DNA of 64,000 nt from an uncultured Gammaproteobacteria bacterium (lineage in GTDB: Bacteria > Pseudomonadota > Gammaproteobacteria > Steroidobacterales > XN24), in contig CAMYOC010000041.1 of NCBI GenBank assembly GCA_947259915.1, positions 1 to 64,000 of the forward strand, written 5' to 3'. Numbering within the stretch: position 1 is the stretch's first letter; each line of letters starts with the position of its first letter. A program made the translations under genes and the position numbers. Positions 35,515-45,700 of the stretch are shown piece after piece. Under the pieces are notes generated by a model. It worked only from the letters and a program-made list of their open reading frames with translations. It was not told where the DNA came from and made no database searches.

Positions 35515-36956
35515 GACGCGACCTCCCCGAAATCGTCGGTATCGGACTCTGCGTCCGTGGACCTGCGCGCCTTGCGCTCCATCCGCTCCTCCATCCACAG
35601 CGGCATAAAGATCAGCAGATCATAGCCACGCTGCAGCAGCAGTCCCGTGTGGTGGAACAGGTTTCCCAGCACCCGCATAGCGAGGGCGAGGGCGCGCACG
35701 AGCGCGATGCCCAGGACGCCCAGCGCGGTGCGCAACGAATGGACAAAGGTCTCGAGCGGGATGGCCACAAAGACCAGCGCGAAGGGCAGGATAAAACCCA
35801 TGCCCATCTGCGCCGCGGTGGTGATCCACAGGTGGCTGCCGGTCAGCACGCCACCATCCCCACCACGCAGCAGCGCGCTGGTGGCCAATTCATCCTGCAG
35901 CAGCAGCTCGCGCATATAGGCGAGGCCCGCCTCGACGCTCGCGAGCAGGGTGAGGATAAACAGCGTGATCCAGATCATGCGCACACGCACCTTGTCCGGC
36001 AGCGCGCCGATGACCGGGAACAGCCGGGTGATGCGCAGCGACTCCATCAGGAACAGTCCCATGGATATCTCCACCATGATGATCACCAGCGCCGCGATAT
36101 CCGCGGTGCGGAAACCCGCGATAAAGCTCGTGCCGCCCACCATCTCGGCCATCGGCCGGGCGATGAGGGTGAAGTTGATCGCCGCGCCACCCACCGCGAC
36201 GGCCAGCACCAAGGCAGACACGAACAGCTGCACCAGCGAGGACGAGGACAGCAGCTGGACCGCTCTGTCGGTGCCTTTGACGATCTCTTCGTAGTCCTGC
36301 ATATGCCGGTCGATCGCCCGGGAGCGCTGCAGCAGGCTGTCGACTGCCTTGTTCACCGTTCCCAGCGTCTTCTTGATACTGCGCCACTGCGGCATCATCG
36401 AGCGCAGGTGTTCATGCCGCTCGTGGCTGACCAGGCGATATTGCTCCAGCGCCTGCTTGTGCGCCTTGAGCAATGACTTGTGTATCTCGCCGAGGATGTT
36501 GCTGACCATGGGGTCGCCACGATCCTCGATTTTCGCCACCGCCTCGACAGCCTTGACCCAGCCCGGCGGATCCGGCGGCACCTCGACGGCCTGCTGATGA
36601 TCCTCGTCGATCCGGGTGATCGCCTCGTCAAGATCGCGGCTCAGGGCCGGATACCCGGCGAGGTCTTTCTGCACGGCATCGCCGACGCGGTCGAACTCGC
36701 GTTCGATGATGCGCTCTTTCGCTTCCCGCCCCGCGGCCAGCAGGACTTCCCGGTTGCGCTCGGAGAGGCGCCCCTGGACCCGGTTCAGACCCCTGGCGCC
36801 GATCCTCAGCGCGTTGTGCAGCCCATGGGTGACGACGTGGATCGCCTTGTGCGCGGTGTCCCGCGCGAGATACAGCGTGGCGATCGCCAGCACCAGCCAG
36901 ATCAAACCCGAAAGCACAGGGCTTGGCGTGATCATAAATAGCTCATTGACGGACAT
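35511..36956 (-). CDS. Unknown polytopic membrane protein, c-di-GMP riboswitch-controlled operon
   Basis: 481 aa. One N-terminal helix (about 13-32), a long charged helical/coiled region (about 45-235) and four or so helices between 240 and 440 (LVQLFVSALVLAVAVGGAAI, IAALVIIMVEISMGLFLM and two later), then an acidic C-terminus. No known family. GGGGAGA precedes the ATG. A c-di-GMP-I riboswitch lies about 150 bp upstream. The architecture (coiled coil plus membrane helices plus a VWA lipoprotein) suggests an envelope assembly, but that is inference. Confidence 0.75.
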   Translation of the reverse strand: MSVNELFMITPSPVLSGLIWLVLAIATLYLARDTAHKAIHVVTHGLHNALRIGARGLNRVQGRLSERNREVLLAAGREAKERIIEREFDRVGDAVQKDLAGYPALSRDLDEAITRIDEDHQQAVEVPPDPPGWVKAVEAVAKIEDRGDPMVSNILGEIHKSLLKAHKQALEQYRLVSHERHEHLRSMMPQWRSIKKTLGTVNKAVDSLLQRSRAIDRHMQDYEEIVKGTDRAVQLLSSSSLVQLFVSALVLAVAVGGAAINFTLIARPMAEMVGGTSFIAGFRTADIAALVIIMVEISMGLFLMESLRITRLFPVIGALPDKVRVRMIWITLFILTLLASVEAGLAYMRELLLQDELATSALLRGGDGGVLTGSHLWITTAAQMGMGFILPFALVFVAIPLETFVHSLRTALGVLGIALVRALALAMRVLGNLFHHTGLLLQRGYDLLIFMPLWMEERMERKARRSTDAESDTDDFGEVAS

Positions 36957-37107
36957 GACATTCTCCCCGTTCGCGGCGTATTTGAATCGGCGGTGTTGCC
37001 GGTCCGGCGTGAGCCAGACAGCGCACGCGTCGCTGAGCGCGACCGGGGGTCACGGCGAGAAGGCCAGAAGGGAAGGGCGGCACAAAAACGTGCCCGAGAA
37101 GAGAGAC

Positions 37108-37195
37108 GTTCACCCTGGCAACCCCGCTATCCTAGGTCAGACCCTTAGATCGGTGGCTTTGCGACCCCTTCTTTCGAAGGGTGTGCCTTTTCAAG
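37108..37195 (-). ncRNA. Cyclic-di-GMP-I (GEMM) riboswitch
   Basis: On the minus strand the order is AAAAGGCACAC, stem CCCTTC with GAAA tetraloop and GAAGGG, then GGTCGCAAAGCCACCG, a second stem (ATCTAAGGGT with ACCTAGGAT) and GCGGGGTTGCC. These match the GEMM-I features: paired GGCA/TGCC closing helix, GNRA loop, CGCAAAGCC core and tetraloop receptor. It faces the membrane/VWA operon and lies downstream of a diguanylate cyclase gene. On or off action cannot be read; no classic terminator is visible after it. Confidence 0.9.
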
Positions 37196-37210
37196 TGGGC
37201 TCAGCCTGTC

Positions 37211-37229
37211 ACAGCATCTTTCATGCTGT
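37211..37229. promoter_or_regulatory. Inverted repeat upstream of the riboswitch
   Basis: ACAGCAT-CTTTC-ATGCTGT, perfect 7-bp arms. It could be an operator for the riboswitch operon or the end of the upstream cyclase transcript. Confidence 0.45.
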
Positions 37230-37315
37230 CAATGCAGATTTGTAAGTGCCTGCAGCGCTTGGAACAACGCCGTGGCGGATCGTCTTATGTTAAATATTCA
37301 AGCGCCGGCCGCCGG

Positions 37316-39298
37316 TTAACCGGGGCTATTGAAGCGACCAGACGCCAGTATCGACAGCACGTTGGTCGTGCCCCAGTCTTCCTCATGGGCGTCGTAAGTC
37401 ACGTATTCACCGTCTTCCGAGAAGACGATGCAATTACGCCCCGCAGCCTTGGCGTAGTAGAGCGCCTCGTCGGCGCTCTTGATGGCGGAGGCAAGTGTGG
37501 CGTCTGCCGAGGGGCGTACGGACGCCGTGCCGATGCTCACCGTCACCATCCCGAAGGATGACCCGGGGTGCGGCAATTGCAGATCGAAGATGGCTTTGCG
37601 CATCCGCTCCGCGACGACCAGCGCGTCATTCACGGTGGCGCCGCCGAGAATCGCCACGAACTCCTCGCCACCGTAACGGGCTACCAGATCAAGCGGCCGC
37701 GACGCGCAGTCCCGCAAGGTCCGCGCTACCTGGCGCAGGCATTCATCGCCCGCCTGATGACCGGAACGGTCGTTAAAGATCTTGAAGTAATCGATGTCCA
37801 GCATGATTAACGCGGCCGGTGTCTTGTCCCGCGCACCCTGACGCCAGACCCGCGTAGCGAAGGCATCGAACTCCCGCCGATTGGGGATCCCGGTCAGTGG
37901 GTCCTCCTTGCTCAGACCGCTCAGTCGCTCATTGGTCGCTTCCAGTTCCGCGGTGCGTTCCGAGATCTCCACGTCCTTTAGCGCGATCGCCTGGGTCAGC
38001 TCCCGGCGCAGGGCCTCGCCGGCCTCCATCGACTTTCTCAGACGGTCGTGGGCAACCCGCAGGTGCCTGGAACGGCGGCGCATCTGGCGGAAGATCCGCC
38101 GGAATTCGGTGGGCGTGTTCTCCGGTGTCTCGAGAGATTCCTCCGCGCCGTCGACGCGGAAACAAGACATGGCCTGGTTCATGTCGGCGACCGAGCGGGA
38201 TACTCGTCTGACGATGGCGCCGGCCAGGAGCAGGGACAAGACACAGGCGACAAGGATCAACGCTGCGCTGACCATGTAGTCCCGCATCATCTGCTGAGTG
38301 ATCTGGTCGAGTGGCACCCGCAGGTAGACCGTCCAGCCGGTGCGGGTGGGCGCGAATGCACCCAGGAAGCGATGCTGCTGATCACCGCCAGCGGCAACAT
38401 AGTCGTAGCTGCCGGCCTGGTCGAGCCCGGTTGCGCCAGCGATCAGCGGATCGCCCGAGATCGACTCGAGTTCGGCCATTTCGGCGTCGTCAGTGGCATA
38501 GATGACCCGGTCGTCCTGATCGACCAGCACCATGACGCTGTTGTCGAGCCGCGGGCGTTCGGCATCGATGTGACCGAAGGCGCGCAGGTTGAGCGAACCT
38601 TCGACGATCCCCAGCCTCGTACCCTGATCATCGGTGAGCGCGGCGCTGATGGCGACGATCGGATCGCGTCCAAGATCGCGCCCCTGGAATACCTCGGAGA
38701 TGAAGGGTTTGCCGTCCGCCAGTGGCCGCCGGAAGTACGAACGGTCACTTACGTTATGTCCGCGCAATTCTGCCAGGGGCGTCAGGAACCCGGTCATGTT
38801 CGATGTGGCCGCGACGATCTGCCCCTCAGCGTTGGCGCTCAACATGGTCAAAAAGTCCGGATAGATCTCGTGGTAGAGCAGCAGCCAGTCGCTCAGGGCC
38901 TCGCTGTCGTAACGTCCGCCCTTGATGACCGCGTGTGCCGCGCCGGTCACACCGGCCAGATGCTTGTCCATGAAATAATCGACGGCGCGGGCCATGGACA
39001 CGGCCGCCTCCTGCAGCCGGCTCGACATACGATCATGACGCAGATGCGCGGAGCGCTCTGCCAGCATCAGACCGAGGGCGGCGGCGGGCACGGTCCCTAC
39101 CAGCGTGAGTCCGATCAACAATCCGGCACGCAGGCTACGGCCACTGAGTCGCCGCGCCACGGCGCCGGTGGAACTTGCGGCGGCGAATTGGGTGATGGCG
39201 TAAGCGACCACTAGCCCCAGCAACGACAGCGACAGTATCTGCGCCCAGTCGTGCCAGAACATGATGGCGTCAACCGAGATGAATGGGTTGGCCGTCAA
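37316..39298 (-). CDS. Membrane diguanylate cyclase with Cache sensor and GGDEF domain
   Basis: 660 aa from the TTG at 39298, which has GGAGGAA before it; a GTG at 39313 would add 5 residues. Two N-terminal helices, then a periplasmic double-Cache sensor (about 85-345), a helix (about 350-375), a HAMP-like linker and coiled coil, and the GGDEF domain with GGEEF (about 543-547) and the RPLD inhibitory site five residues before it. So it should make c-di-GMP and be feedback-inhibited. Its product is the ligand of the riboswitch about 120 bp downstream on the same strand. Confidence 0.93.
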   Translation of the reverse strand: MTANPFISVDAIMFWHDWAQILSLSLLGLVVAYAITQFAAASSTGAVARRLSGRSLRAGLLIGLTLVGTVPAAALGLMLAERSAHLRHDRMSSRLQEAAVSMARAVDYFMDKHLAGVTGAAHAVIKGGRYDSEALSDWLLLYHEIYPDFLTMLSANAEGQIVAATSNMTGFLTPLAELRGHNVSDRSYFRRPLADGKPFISEVFQGRDLGRDPIVAISAALTDDQGTRLGIVEGSLNLRAFGHIDAERPRLDNSVMVLVDQDDRVIYATDDAEMAELESISGDPLIAGATGLDQAGSYDYVAAGGDQQHRFLGAFAPTRTGWTVYLRVPLDQITQQMMRDYMVSAALILVACVLSLLLAGAIVRRVSRSVADMNQAMSCFRVDGAEESLETPENTPTEFRRIFRQMRRRSRHLRVAHDRLRKSMEAGEALRRELTQAIALKDVEISERTAELEATNERLSGLSKEDPLTGIPNRREFDAFATRVWRQGARDKTPAALIMLDIDYFKIFNDRSGHQAGDECLRQVARTLRDCASRPLDLVARYGGEEFVAILGGATVNDALVVAERMRKAIFDLQLPHPGSSFGMVTVSIGTASVRPSADATLASAIKSADEALYYAKAAGRNCIVFSEDGEYVTYDAHEEDWGTTNVLSILASGRFNSPG

Positions 39299-39361
39299 AT
39301 TCCGTTCCTCCACAAGCCTTTATCGGCGTGGAACGGGGATTCTTGAGGCGCTTCCAGGGAG

Positions 39362-39452
39362 AAAATCGGGTCGAAATCGAGCCTGAAACCGCGTTCGGAG
39401 AGCCGCGGCCGGGGTCAGGAGGATTTATCTCCGACCCTGTATTCAGTGAGAA
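39362..39452. repeat. REP-like elements
   Basis: aaatcgggtcgaaatcgagcc shares the gggtcgaa core with other elements, and ggggtcaggaggatttatctccgacccct-like arms at 39412-39438 form a hairpin. They lie between two minus-strand genes. Confidence 0.55.
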
Positions 39453-39460
39453 GACCTGGT

Positions 39461-40309
39461 CTAAATAAGTTGGCGAAGTCGGGGTGGCACAAATTCCGGC
39501 GCCGTGTAGACGACACCGAGCTGGAAACCCTGGTGAGCCCGCGGTGCCCCTGCGGCCGCGCCCCAGCTGACGATGGCGTAGCGCGTGCCTGACTCGACCG
39601 GCAAAGCGGTGTGTGCGTAACGGTGATCGGACGGGAACACCACCAACAGCCCGCGGGTCGGCCGGATGGTCAGGTCAAACTTGTCGAAACGCAGCATGCC
39701 GCCGGTGAAGTCGTCATTCAGATAGATCAACAGGCTGTACTGCCGATCCTCGGCCAGTCTCCATGCGCCGGCGCTCTCGTCCCACGCTTCGGAGTCATTG
39801 TGGGTGCCGTAATGCCCCCCCGGCTTGTACTGCAGGATATCCGGGAATTCGAACCACTCGATCCGTTGGCCGTAATGGGGTTGGACGCAATCAAAGAACG
39901 CACGACCGACTACAGGCACGATCTGGTCGGCGATGCCAAAGGTCTTGATCGTCGTGGTGATCCGGACGCTGGAGCTTCTCTCGGCGAGGCCGCCGGGCGC
40001 GGCCTTGTCGGTGCTCTTTACCCGCGCCTGTTCCTGCGGCTGTTCTTTTGACAGTTCGATCAGCCGGTCACACTCCGTCTCTGAGAGGAAGCCCTCCAGC
40101 GTGAGGATGCCGTGTCGATCGACCGGGTTCCCGTAGTCGCATGGCGGCGACAGCGCCGCCGCAACCTCCGGCGTCAACATCATGGTCAGCGGCTCGACCG
40201 GGAAGCGCTGTATCTGCGGGGCAGGTTTTCCGCAGCAGTGCTTGAACCGCCGGCCGCTACCGCACGGGCACGGATCGTTGCGTCGGGTTGTCAGCGGTGC
40301 GGTCACCAC
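39461..40309 (-). CDS. 2-oxoglutarate/Fe(II) prolyl-4-hydroxylase-like enzyme with N-terminal SEC-C motif
   Basis: 282 aa with a GTG start (GTG GTG; either is possible). The SEC-C zinc motif DPCPCGSGRRFKHCCG is at about 12-27. The C-terminal dioxygenase core has HNDSEAW as the HxD pair (His near 167), a distal His in HRYAHTALPV and an Arg in GTRYAIVSW that should bind 2-oxoglutarate. Cytoplasmic. Substrate unknown; P4H-like enzymes with SEC-C may act on the translation or secretion machinery, but that is a guess. Confidence 0.88.
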   Translation of the reverse strand: MVTAPLTTRRNDPCPCGSGRRFKHCCGKPAPQIQRFPVEPLTMMLTPEVAAALSPPCDYGNPVDRHGILTLEGFLSETECDRLIELSKEQPQEQARVKSTDKAAPGGLAERSSSVRITTTIKTFGIADQIVPVVGRAFFDCVQPHYGQRIEWFEFPDILQYKPGGHYGTHNDSEAWDESAGAWRLAEDRQYSLLIYLNDDFTGGMLRFDKFDLTIRPTRGLLVVFPSDHRYAHTALPVESGTRYAIVSWGAAAGAPRAHQGFQLGVVYTAPEFVPPRLRQLI

Positions 40310-40495
40310 AAAAGCTTACCAGTTCGAAGCGTCATTGCTACCCGCCACCGGACCGGCCGCGCCCACTGCTGAGACAGAGCGGGATGCAGATCCCGTTTCC
40401 GGGGGAAAAGGGGTCCGGGGCGGCGAGCGCGAAAATGTCGTGTGATAATGGTCAGTCTTTACCAGTGCTGATTTGCCCATAGTCTGGAGTCGTCC

Positions 40496-42736
40496 ATGTC
40501 GAAACTCACCCTGATCCATCGTTGCGGGCTGATGCTGGCCGGCGTTCTGCTAGCTGCATGCAGCAAGTCACCAGAGGAAGCTGCAGTCATGGCGACAGAT
40601 GAAAGTCCTGCGACCGAAGCCAGCGCGACCGTCGTGGCCGTGCCGGTGACACGTATCGAAGCGGTAGAGGAGGTCTATCACGGCCAGACCGTCGTCGACC
40701 CATACCGCTGGCTCGAAGACTGGGACGACCCGGCGGTCAAAGCCTGGTCCGAGACGCAGAATACGTACGCCCGTGACGCGCTGGCGGCGCTGCCGGAACG
40801 GCCCGCAGTCCATGCCCGTATCAGCGAGATCCTGAAATCGGCACAGGCGGTGGGGTATTCATCGCTGCGTCTGGCGGGTACGGACGCGCTCTTCGCGATA
40901 AAGCACGACCCGGCAAAACAACAGTCGATCCTGGTGCTGATGGGCGCCGACGGCGACCCCGCGCATGAGCGCGTGTTTATCGATCCGAATGAAATCGACC
41001 CGAGCGGCGGCACGTCGATCGACTGGTACCAGCCGTCTCATGACGGATCCATGATCGCCGTCTCGATGTCATCGGGCGGCTCCGAGTCGGGTGATGTGCA
41101 TGTCTACAAGGTCCCGTCGGGCGAGAAAATCGACGTCGTCATCGAGCGGGTCAACGGCGGTACTGCCGGGGGTGACCTGGCGTGGCTGGCGGATGATTCC
41201 GGTTTCTATTACACGCGCTATCCACGGTCTGGTGAGCGTTCCAAGGAAGATCTGCAGTTCTACCAGCAGGTCTGGCAGCACACCCTGGGGACCCCGGCCG
41301 CAGAGGACCGTTATGTCATCGGCAAGGACTTCCCGCGGATCGCGGCGATACGCGTGACGGTCGATCCGGCCAGCGGCCGGCTGCTGGTCTGGGTACAGGA
41401 TGGTGACTCGAACCGTTTCGCGATGTATCTGCGTCAGGCGGACGGCGACTGGAACCAGTTCAGTGAATTCGGCGACGGCGCGATGCAGGCCGAATTCGGC
41501 CCCGGTGATGCCCTGTACGTGATCTCGCGAGCGGATGCCCCGCGCGGCCGACTGCTGAAAGTGGACGCCTCAAACCCGGACCTGGCCGAGGCGGTGGAGA
41601 TCGTGCCCGAAACCGATGGCGCGATGTCCAACAGTTTCTACTACAGACACTCACCGACCCTGGTCGTCGCCGGGGAGCGTATCTATCTCGAGCTCCAGGT
41701 GGGCGGGCCCAACGAGCTGCGTGTATTCACGCTGGACGGGACGCCGGTGGACGCGCCCGGACAGATGGATGTTTCGACGGTCTACGGCTTGTCCCCGGCC
41801 GGCGGATCCGATCTGTACTTCGGCAACCTGTCCTACGTGTCGATGACCCATTGGTATCGGTTCAACGGCAGCGACGGCGTCACCACCAAGCTCGCGATAT
41901 CCAGTGAGTCTCCGGTGGATTATTCCGATGTCACGGTCGTGCGCGAGTTCGCCACCTCCAAAGACGGGACCCGGGTGCCGGTCAATATCCTTCTGCCCAA
42001 AGGATTCAGAAAAGACGGCAGCGCCGCGATCCTGGTGACCGGTTATGGCGGTTACGGACTAAGCAGGACGCCATCGATGTCGATGTCACGCCATATCCTG
42101 TTCGAGCAGGGCATGGTTTTCGCTCAGGCCAATCTGCGAGGCGGGGGCGAGTACGGGGAGGCCTGGCACCGTGAAGGCAATCTGACCAACAAACAGAATG
42201 TGTTTGACGACTTCGCCGCGGTGATCCGATACCTGGTCGATGAAGGCTATGCGTCACCCGACCGGGTAGCCATCATCGGCGGCAGCAACGGCGGGCTGCT
42301 GATGGGCGCGACCATGGCGCAAAATCCGGAACTGGCAGCGGCCGTCGTGTCGCACGTGGGCATCTACGACATGCTGCGTGTGGAGGTCGACCCGAACGGA
42401 CAATTCAACATCCCGGAATTCGGCACGGTCAAGGATCCTGACCAGTTCGCGGCGCTCTATGCGTACTCGCCGTATCAGAACATCATCGACGGCGTGCAAT
42501 ACCCGCCGACCCTGCTACCGACTGGCGCCAACGACCCTCGGGTCAACCCGTCGCACAGCCGCAAGTTCACCGCGCGTCTGCAGGCGGCGCAGGACGGTGG
42601 CGGCACGGTGCTGCTGCGGACCAGCGGCGATACCGGTCATGGCGGCGGCACACCGCTGGACGAAGTCATCGAGCTGATGTCAGACCAATACGCGTTTATC
42701 TTCCACTATCTCGGCGTGCCGGTGAGCGAGCGGTAA
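40496..42736 (+). CDS. Prolyl oligopeptidase lipoprotein, S9 family
   Basis: 746 aa. Lipobox LAAC near 19-22. A seven-blade-type propeller region (about 80-460) is followed by an alpha/beta-hydrolase catalytic domain with GGSNGG (nucleophile Ser, about 600), GANDPRVNP (Asp) and DTGHGGG (His). Probably a periplasmic or outer-membrane peptidase cleaving short peptides after proline. ATG start with GGAG. Convergent with the large fusion gene downstream (18-bp gap). Confidence 0.92.
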   Translation: MSKLTLIHRCGLMLAGVLLAACSKSPEEAAVMATDESPATEASATVVAVPVTRIEAVEEVYHGQTVVDPYRWLEDWDDPAVKAWSETQNTYARDALAALPERPAVHARISEILKSAQAVGYSSLRLAGTDALFAIKHDPAKQQSILVLMGADGDPAHERVFIDPNEIDPSGGTSIDWYQPSHDGSMIAVSMSSGGSESGDVHVYKVPSGEKIDVVIERVNGGTAGGDLAWLADDSGFYYTRYPRSGERSKEDLQFYQQVWQHTLGTPAAEDRYVIGKDFPRIAAIRVTVDPASGRLLVWVQDGDSNRFAMYLRQADGDWNQFSEFGDGAMQAEFGPGDALYVISRADAPRGRLLKVDASNPDLAEAVEIVPETDGAMSNSFYYRHSPTLVVAGERIYLELQVGGPNELRVFTLDGTPVDAPGQMDVSTVYGLSPAGGSDLYFGNLSYVSMTHWYRFNGSDGVTTKLAISSESPVDYSDVTVVREFATSKDGTRVPVNILLPKGFRKDGSAAILVTGYGGYGLSRTPSMSMSRHILFEQGMVFAQANLRGGGEYGEAWHREGNLTNKQNVFDDFAAVIRYLVDEGYASPDRVAIIGGSNGGLLMGATMAQNPELAAAVVSHVGIYDMLRVEVDPNGQFNIPEFGTVKDPDQFAALYAYSPYQNIIDGVQYPPTLLPTGANDPRVNPSHSRKFTARLQAAQDGGGTVLLRTSGDTGHGGGTPLDEVIELMSDQYAFIFHYLGVPVSER

Positions 42737-42754
42737 ACGGAAGACGCGGGCGCT

Positions 42755-45700
42755 CTACTTGCGCCGCACCTGATAGAAGCGGCTCGCAGCGAGCGGGGTG
42801 TCAATAACCGTCTCCGCACCATCCGGCCAGGTGACGGTAACCCGATCAATTTTGTCATGAGCCCCGATGCCGAAGTGGAGGACGGCGTTGTCAAACGACA
42901 TGAATCCGCCGCTCATCTTCAATTCCTTGCGCTGGTGCAGAGCGCCGTCCTCGCCGTAGTTGATCGTTATCTTGGCGCCGATCGCTCTACTGTTGCTGCC
43001 GTCTTGTCGTAGCAGGAACGTCACCGACTGATTTGCCGCTTGCTGGTTGACGAAAACGCGGGGCGGGGACAGGACGCCGCTCGCGATGATGTCGATATCG
43101 CCATCCAGGTCGAAATCGGTATAAGTGTAGCTGGGCGTATTGAGTGGATCGTCCAGTCCGAAAGCTGCAGCGTTCTCTGCGAATCCATTTCCCGCCAGGT
43201 TCTGGTAGAAGACATTCGGCTGCACCTCGTAAAAGCTGTCACCGAAGTGGAAGCCGTTACCGACATAGATGTCCTGCCAGCCATCGTTGTCGAGGTCGGC
43301 AGCCTTGGCGTTCCAGCTCCAGTAACTCGAGCCGACGCCGTATTCAGTACTCTTGTCGGCGAAACCGCCGCCACTGTTCAGCAAAAGAACATTGCGTTGT
43401 GACTGGGGCAGGAACTCATTCTGGTTGAGGACCTGTTCCGCCGGCACTGGTGCCGCGATGTGCTGGCACAGCGAATAGACCACGCCGGTCTTGTTCGCCA
43501 GGCGATCGCAATACCGGCTGTCCTTCAAGGTCTTTGCCGCCTTCACGGAGAAAGCGACAAAGCAGTCATTTGTATCGGCCGGCGAATCAAGCTCGTTACA
43601 TTGTGCTGCACTGCCAGCGGCAAAGATGTCGAATGCGGCGAGTACGGCCTCACATCTGTCCTTTGCTGCATCGTCGCTGATCGAGTCGCAGTAGTTCTCG
43701 TTGGAGCTGCGGGCAAAGGTCATATCAGTGCTGAACAGGTCCGGCTGCAGATCGTTGTTGAAGTCCGCCGTGTCCAGGCTCATGGTAAACATGGAGGTCA
43801 GCGGCACGAGACCCTGTGCGGTGCTGACCGCTTGCCGCTGCTGGTCGCCGCTGCTCAGGTAATAGAGATCCGGCACCATGCGATCGTTGCCAAACAGCAT
43901 GTCTGGCCTATGGTCGTTATTGATATCCGCCAATAGCACGGAGTTGGTCTCGCCTTTGACGTCGTTGGTCGCTTGCGACACGTAACTATCCCCGTCACGA
44001 AACAGTATGGCGTTGCCCGATTGCTCGGCGGAGAACAATTTTTCTGCGCCGCTGCTCCAGTTGCCGAGCACGATGTCCAGATCGTCGTCCTGGTCAAGAT
44101 CTGCGAAACCGGCGGACAGGGTCAGCCGCTGGTCACCATCTAGAGAGATGAGTTCCGCTTGCGAGAATCCTGCAGCCCGGTTCATCAACAGGAAGTTCTC
44201 GCCGCCATACGCGGACGCGAACAGATCGTCGAGGCCGTCACCGTCGGCATCGACCAGCGCTACCAGGAACAGGTTCTTGCCGGCCAGTGCGCCCTGATCG
44301 ATGGGTAACAGCGCGAAGCGGCCGCCCGTGTTCTTATAAAATGCCGCGCCGTGTTCGGTGGCGAGTACCAGATCAGGCCAGAGGTCGTTATCAAAGTCGC
44401 CCGAGGCAATGCCCTTGCCGATAATGAACGGTTCGAAGAAATCGGTCAGGCGGAAGTCCCAGCTTCTGGTGATACCGAGTTCGCTGGCCGGCACTTTGCT
44501 GAAGGCCGGCGACGATCCGGCGGCGTGACCTGGCGGCCGATAGTCAACGTAACTGACGACGGCAGTGTCGTTCTCGGATCCGGGCAACCAGTCTAGGGCC
44601 GGCGCGGCCGGCATCGAAATGCCGGACAATTGAAGCGGATTTGCACCAGGGTCATCCGGCATCGCGTCAGATACGGAGTCCAGTGAGTAATCGGTGAGGA
44701 GGGTGGCGATCTGGCGATCGGCGACCCGCAACAGGCAGGTCTCAGCCAGGCCCGGGGATTGGAGCTGGCTGCAAAGCGCAGAGGAGCCGCTTCTTGTCGC
44801 TTCCCACGCGGTTGCCTGTTCGCGGCATCGGAGCTGCTGCTCCGGCGTGTCCAGCGCGTCGCAGCCGGCCGTGTCACTGGTTCTGCCTACCATGGTGCTG
44901 GCGGTGGTCCACCGGCAATGCGCTCTGGCTTTCGCGGGCAGGTCGTCACACGCGGCCATGTCCATCGTGTCTGCGATCCGGTAGATCCGCGCGTTCACCT
45001 CACAGTCGCTTAGCTCCGGACCGTTCAGGCCCCTGCATACGGAATCGTCTGGGTTAAATAGCAGGTTGCTGTTGAGGTACTGGATCCGACAACGCTGAAC
45101 TGCAGCCTGAACCGGCGCCAACTGGTCACACTGCGTGATGTCGTGCTCCTTGATGGCCGTCTTCAGAGCGACACCCTGCAGACACTCGTCCCTGCCGGCG
45201 TCAGGCGCGAGTGCCATACACGGTTTGCCGGAGACCAGGGTGAGCGCTCGCTCCCTGGTCGATATGAGCTGGACCATTTGTGCGCAAGACTGTTGATCCA
45301 CCGCGGCCGGCCTCTCGGCGCAGATATCCGCGTAGCCGACGAGGTTCTTTAGATTCGGGGTCTGGCCCGCGAGGCAGCGAAGCTGGAGCCGCTCGGGCAG
45401 GCCGCTGCAGACAGCCAGCGCCTCCCGGTACGTGTTCCGATTGCTGGCCTCGAGCCCTGCCGCTATCGCAGCCTGATCAGCCGCAATTTTGTTACCGAAG
45501 TAGCTGTTGCTGACCATGCCCAAACCGGTCGCCAGCAGGATGACCGTAACCGCTAGCGCCGCACTCAGACGCGCGGATATGTATCTCGCGATCACCGCCG
45601 CCGGGTAGATGCTGTAAACACTCAATGCGAACAAGAGCACCGCGCCGATGGCGGGGTTCATGCCGTTCGCGAGCAGCGCCATGACGACAACGACGTTAAA

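Noticed and set aside
38048-39214. Open frame antisense to the diguanylate cyclase
   Set aside because: Low-information shadow; the cyclase on the other strand has GGEEF and Cache features.
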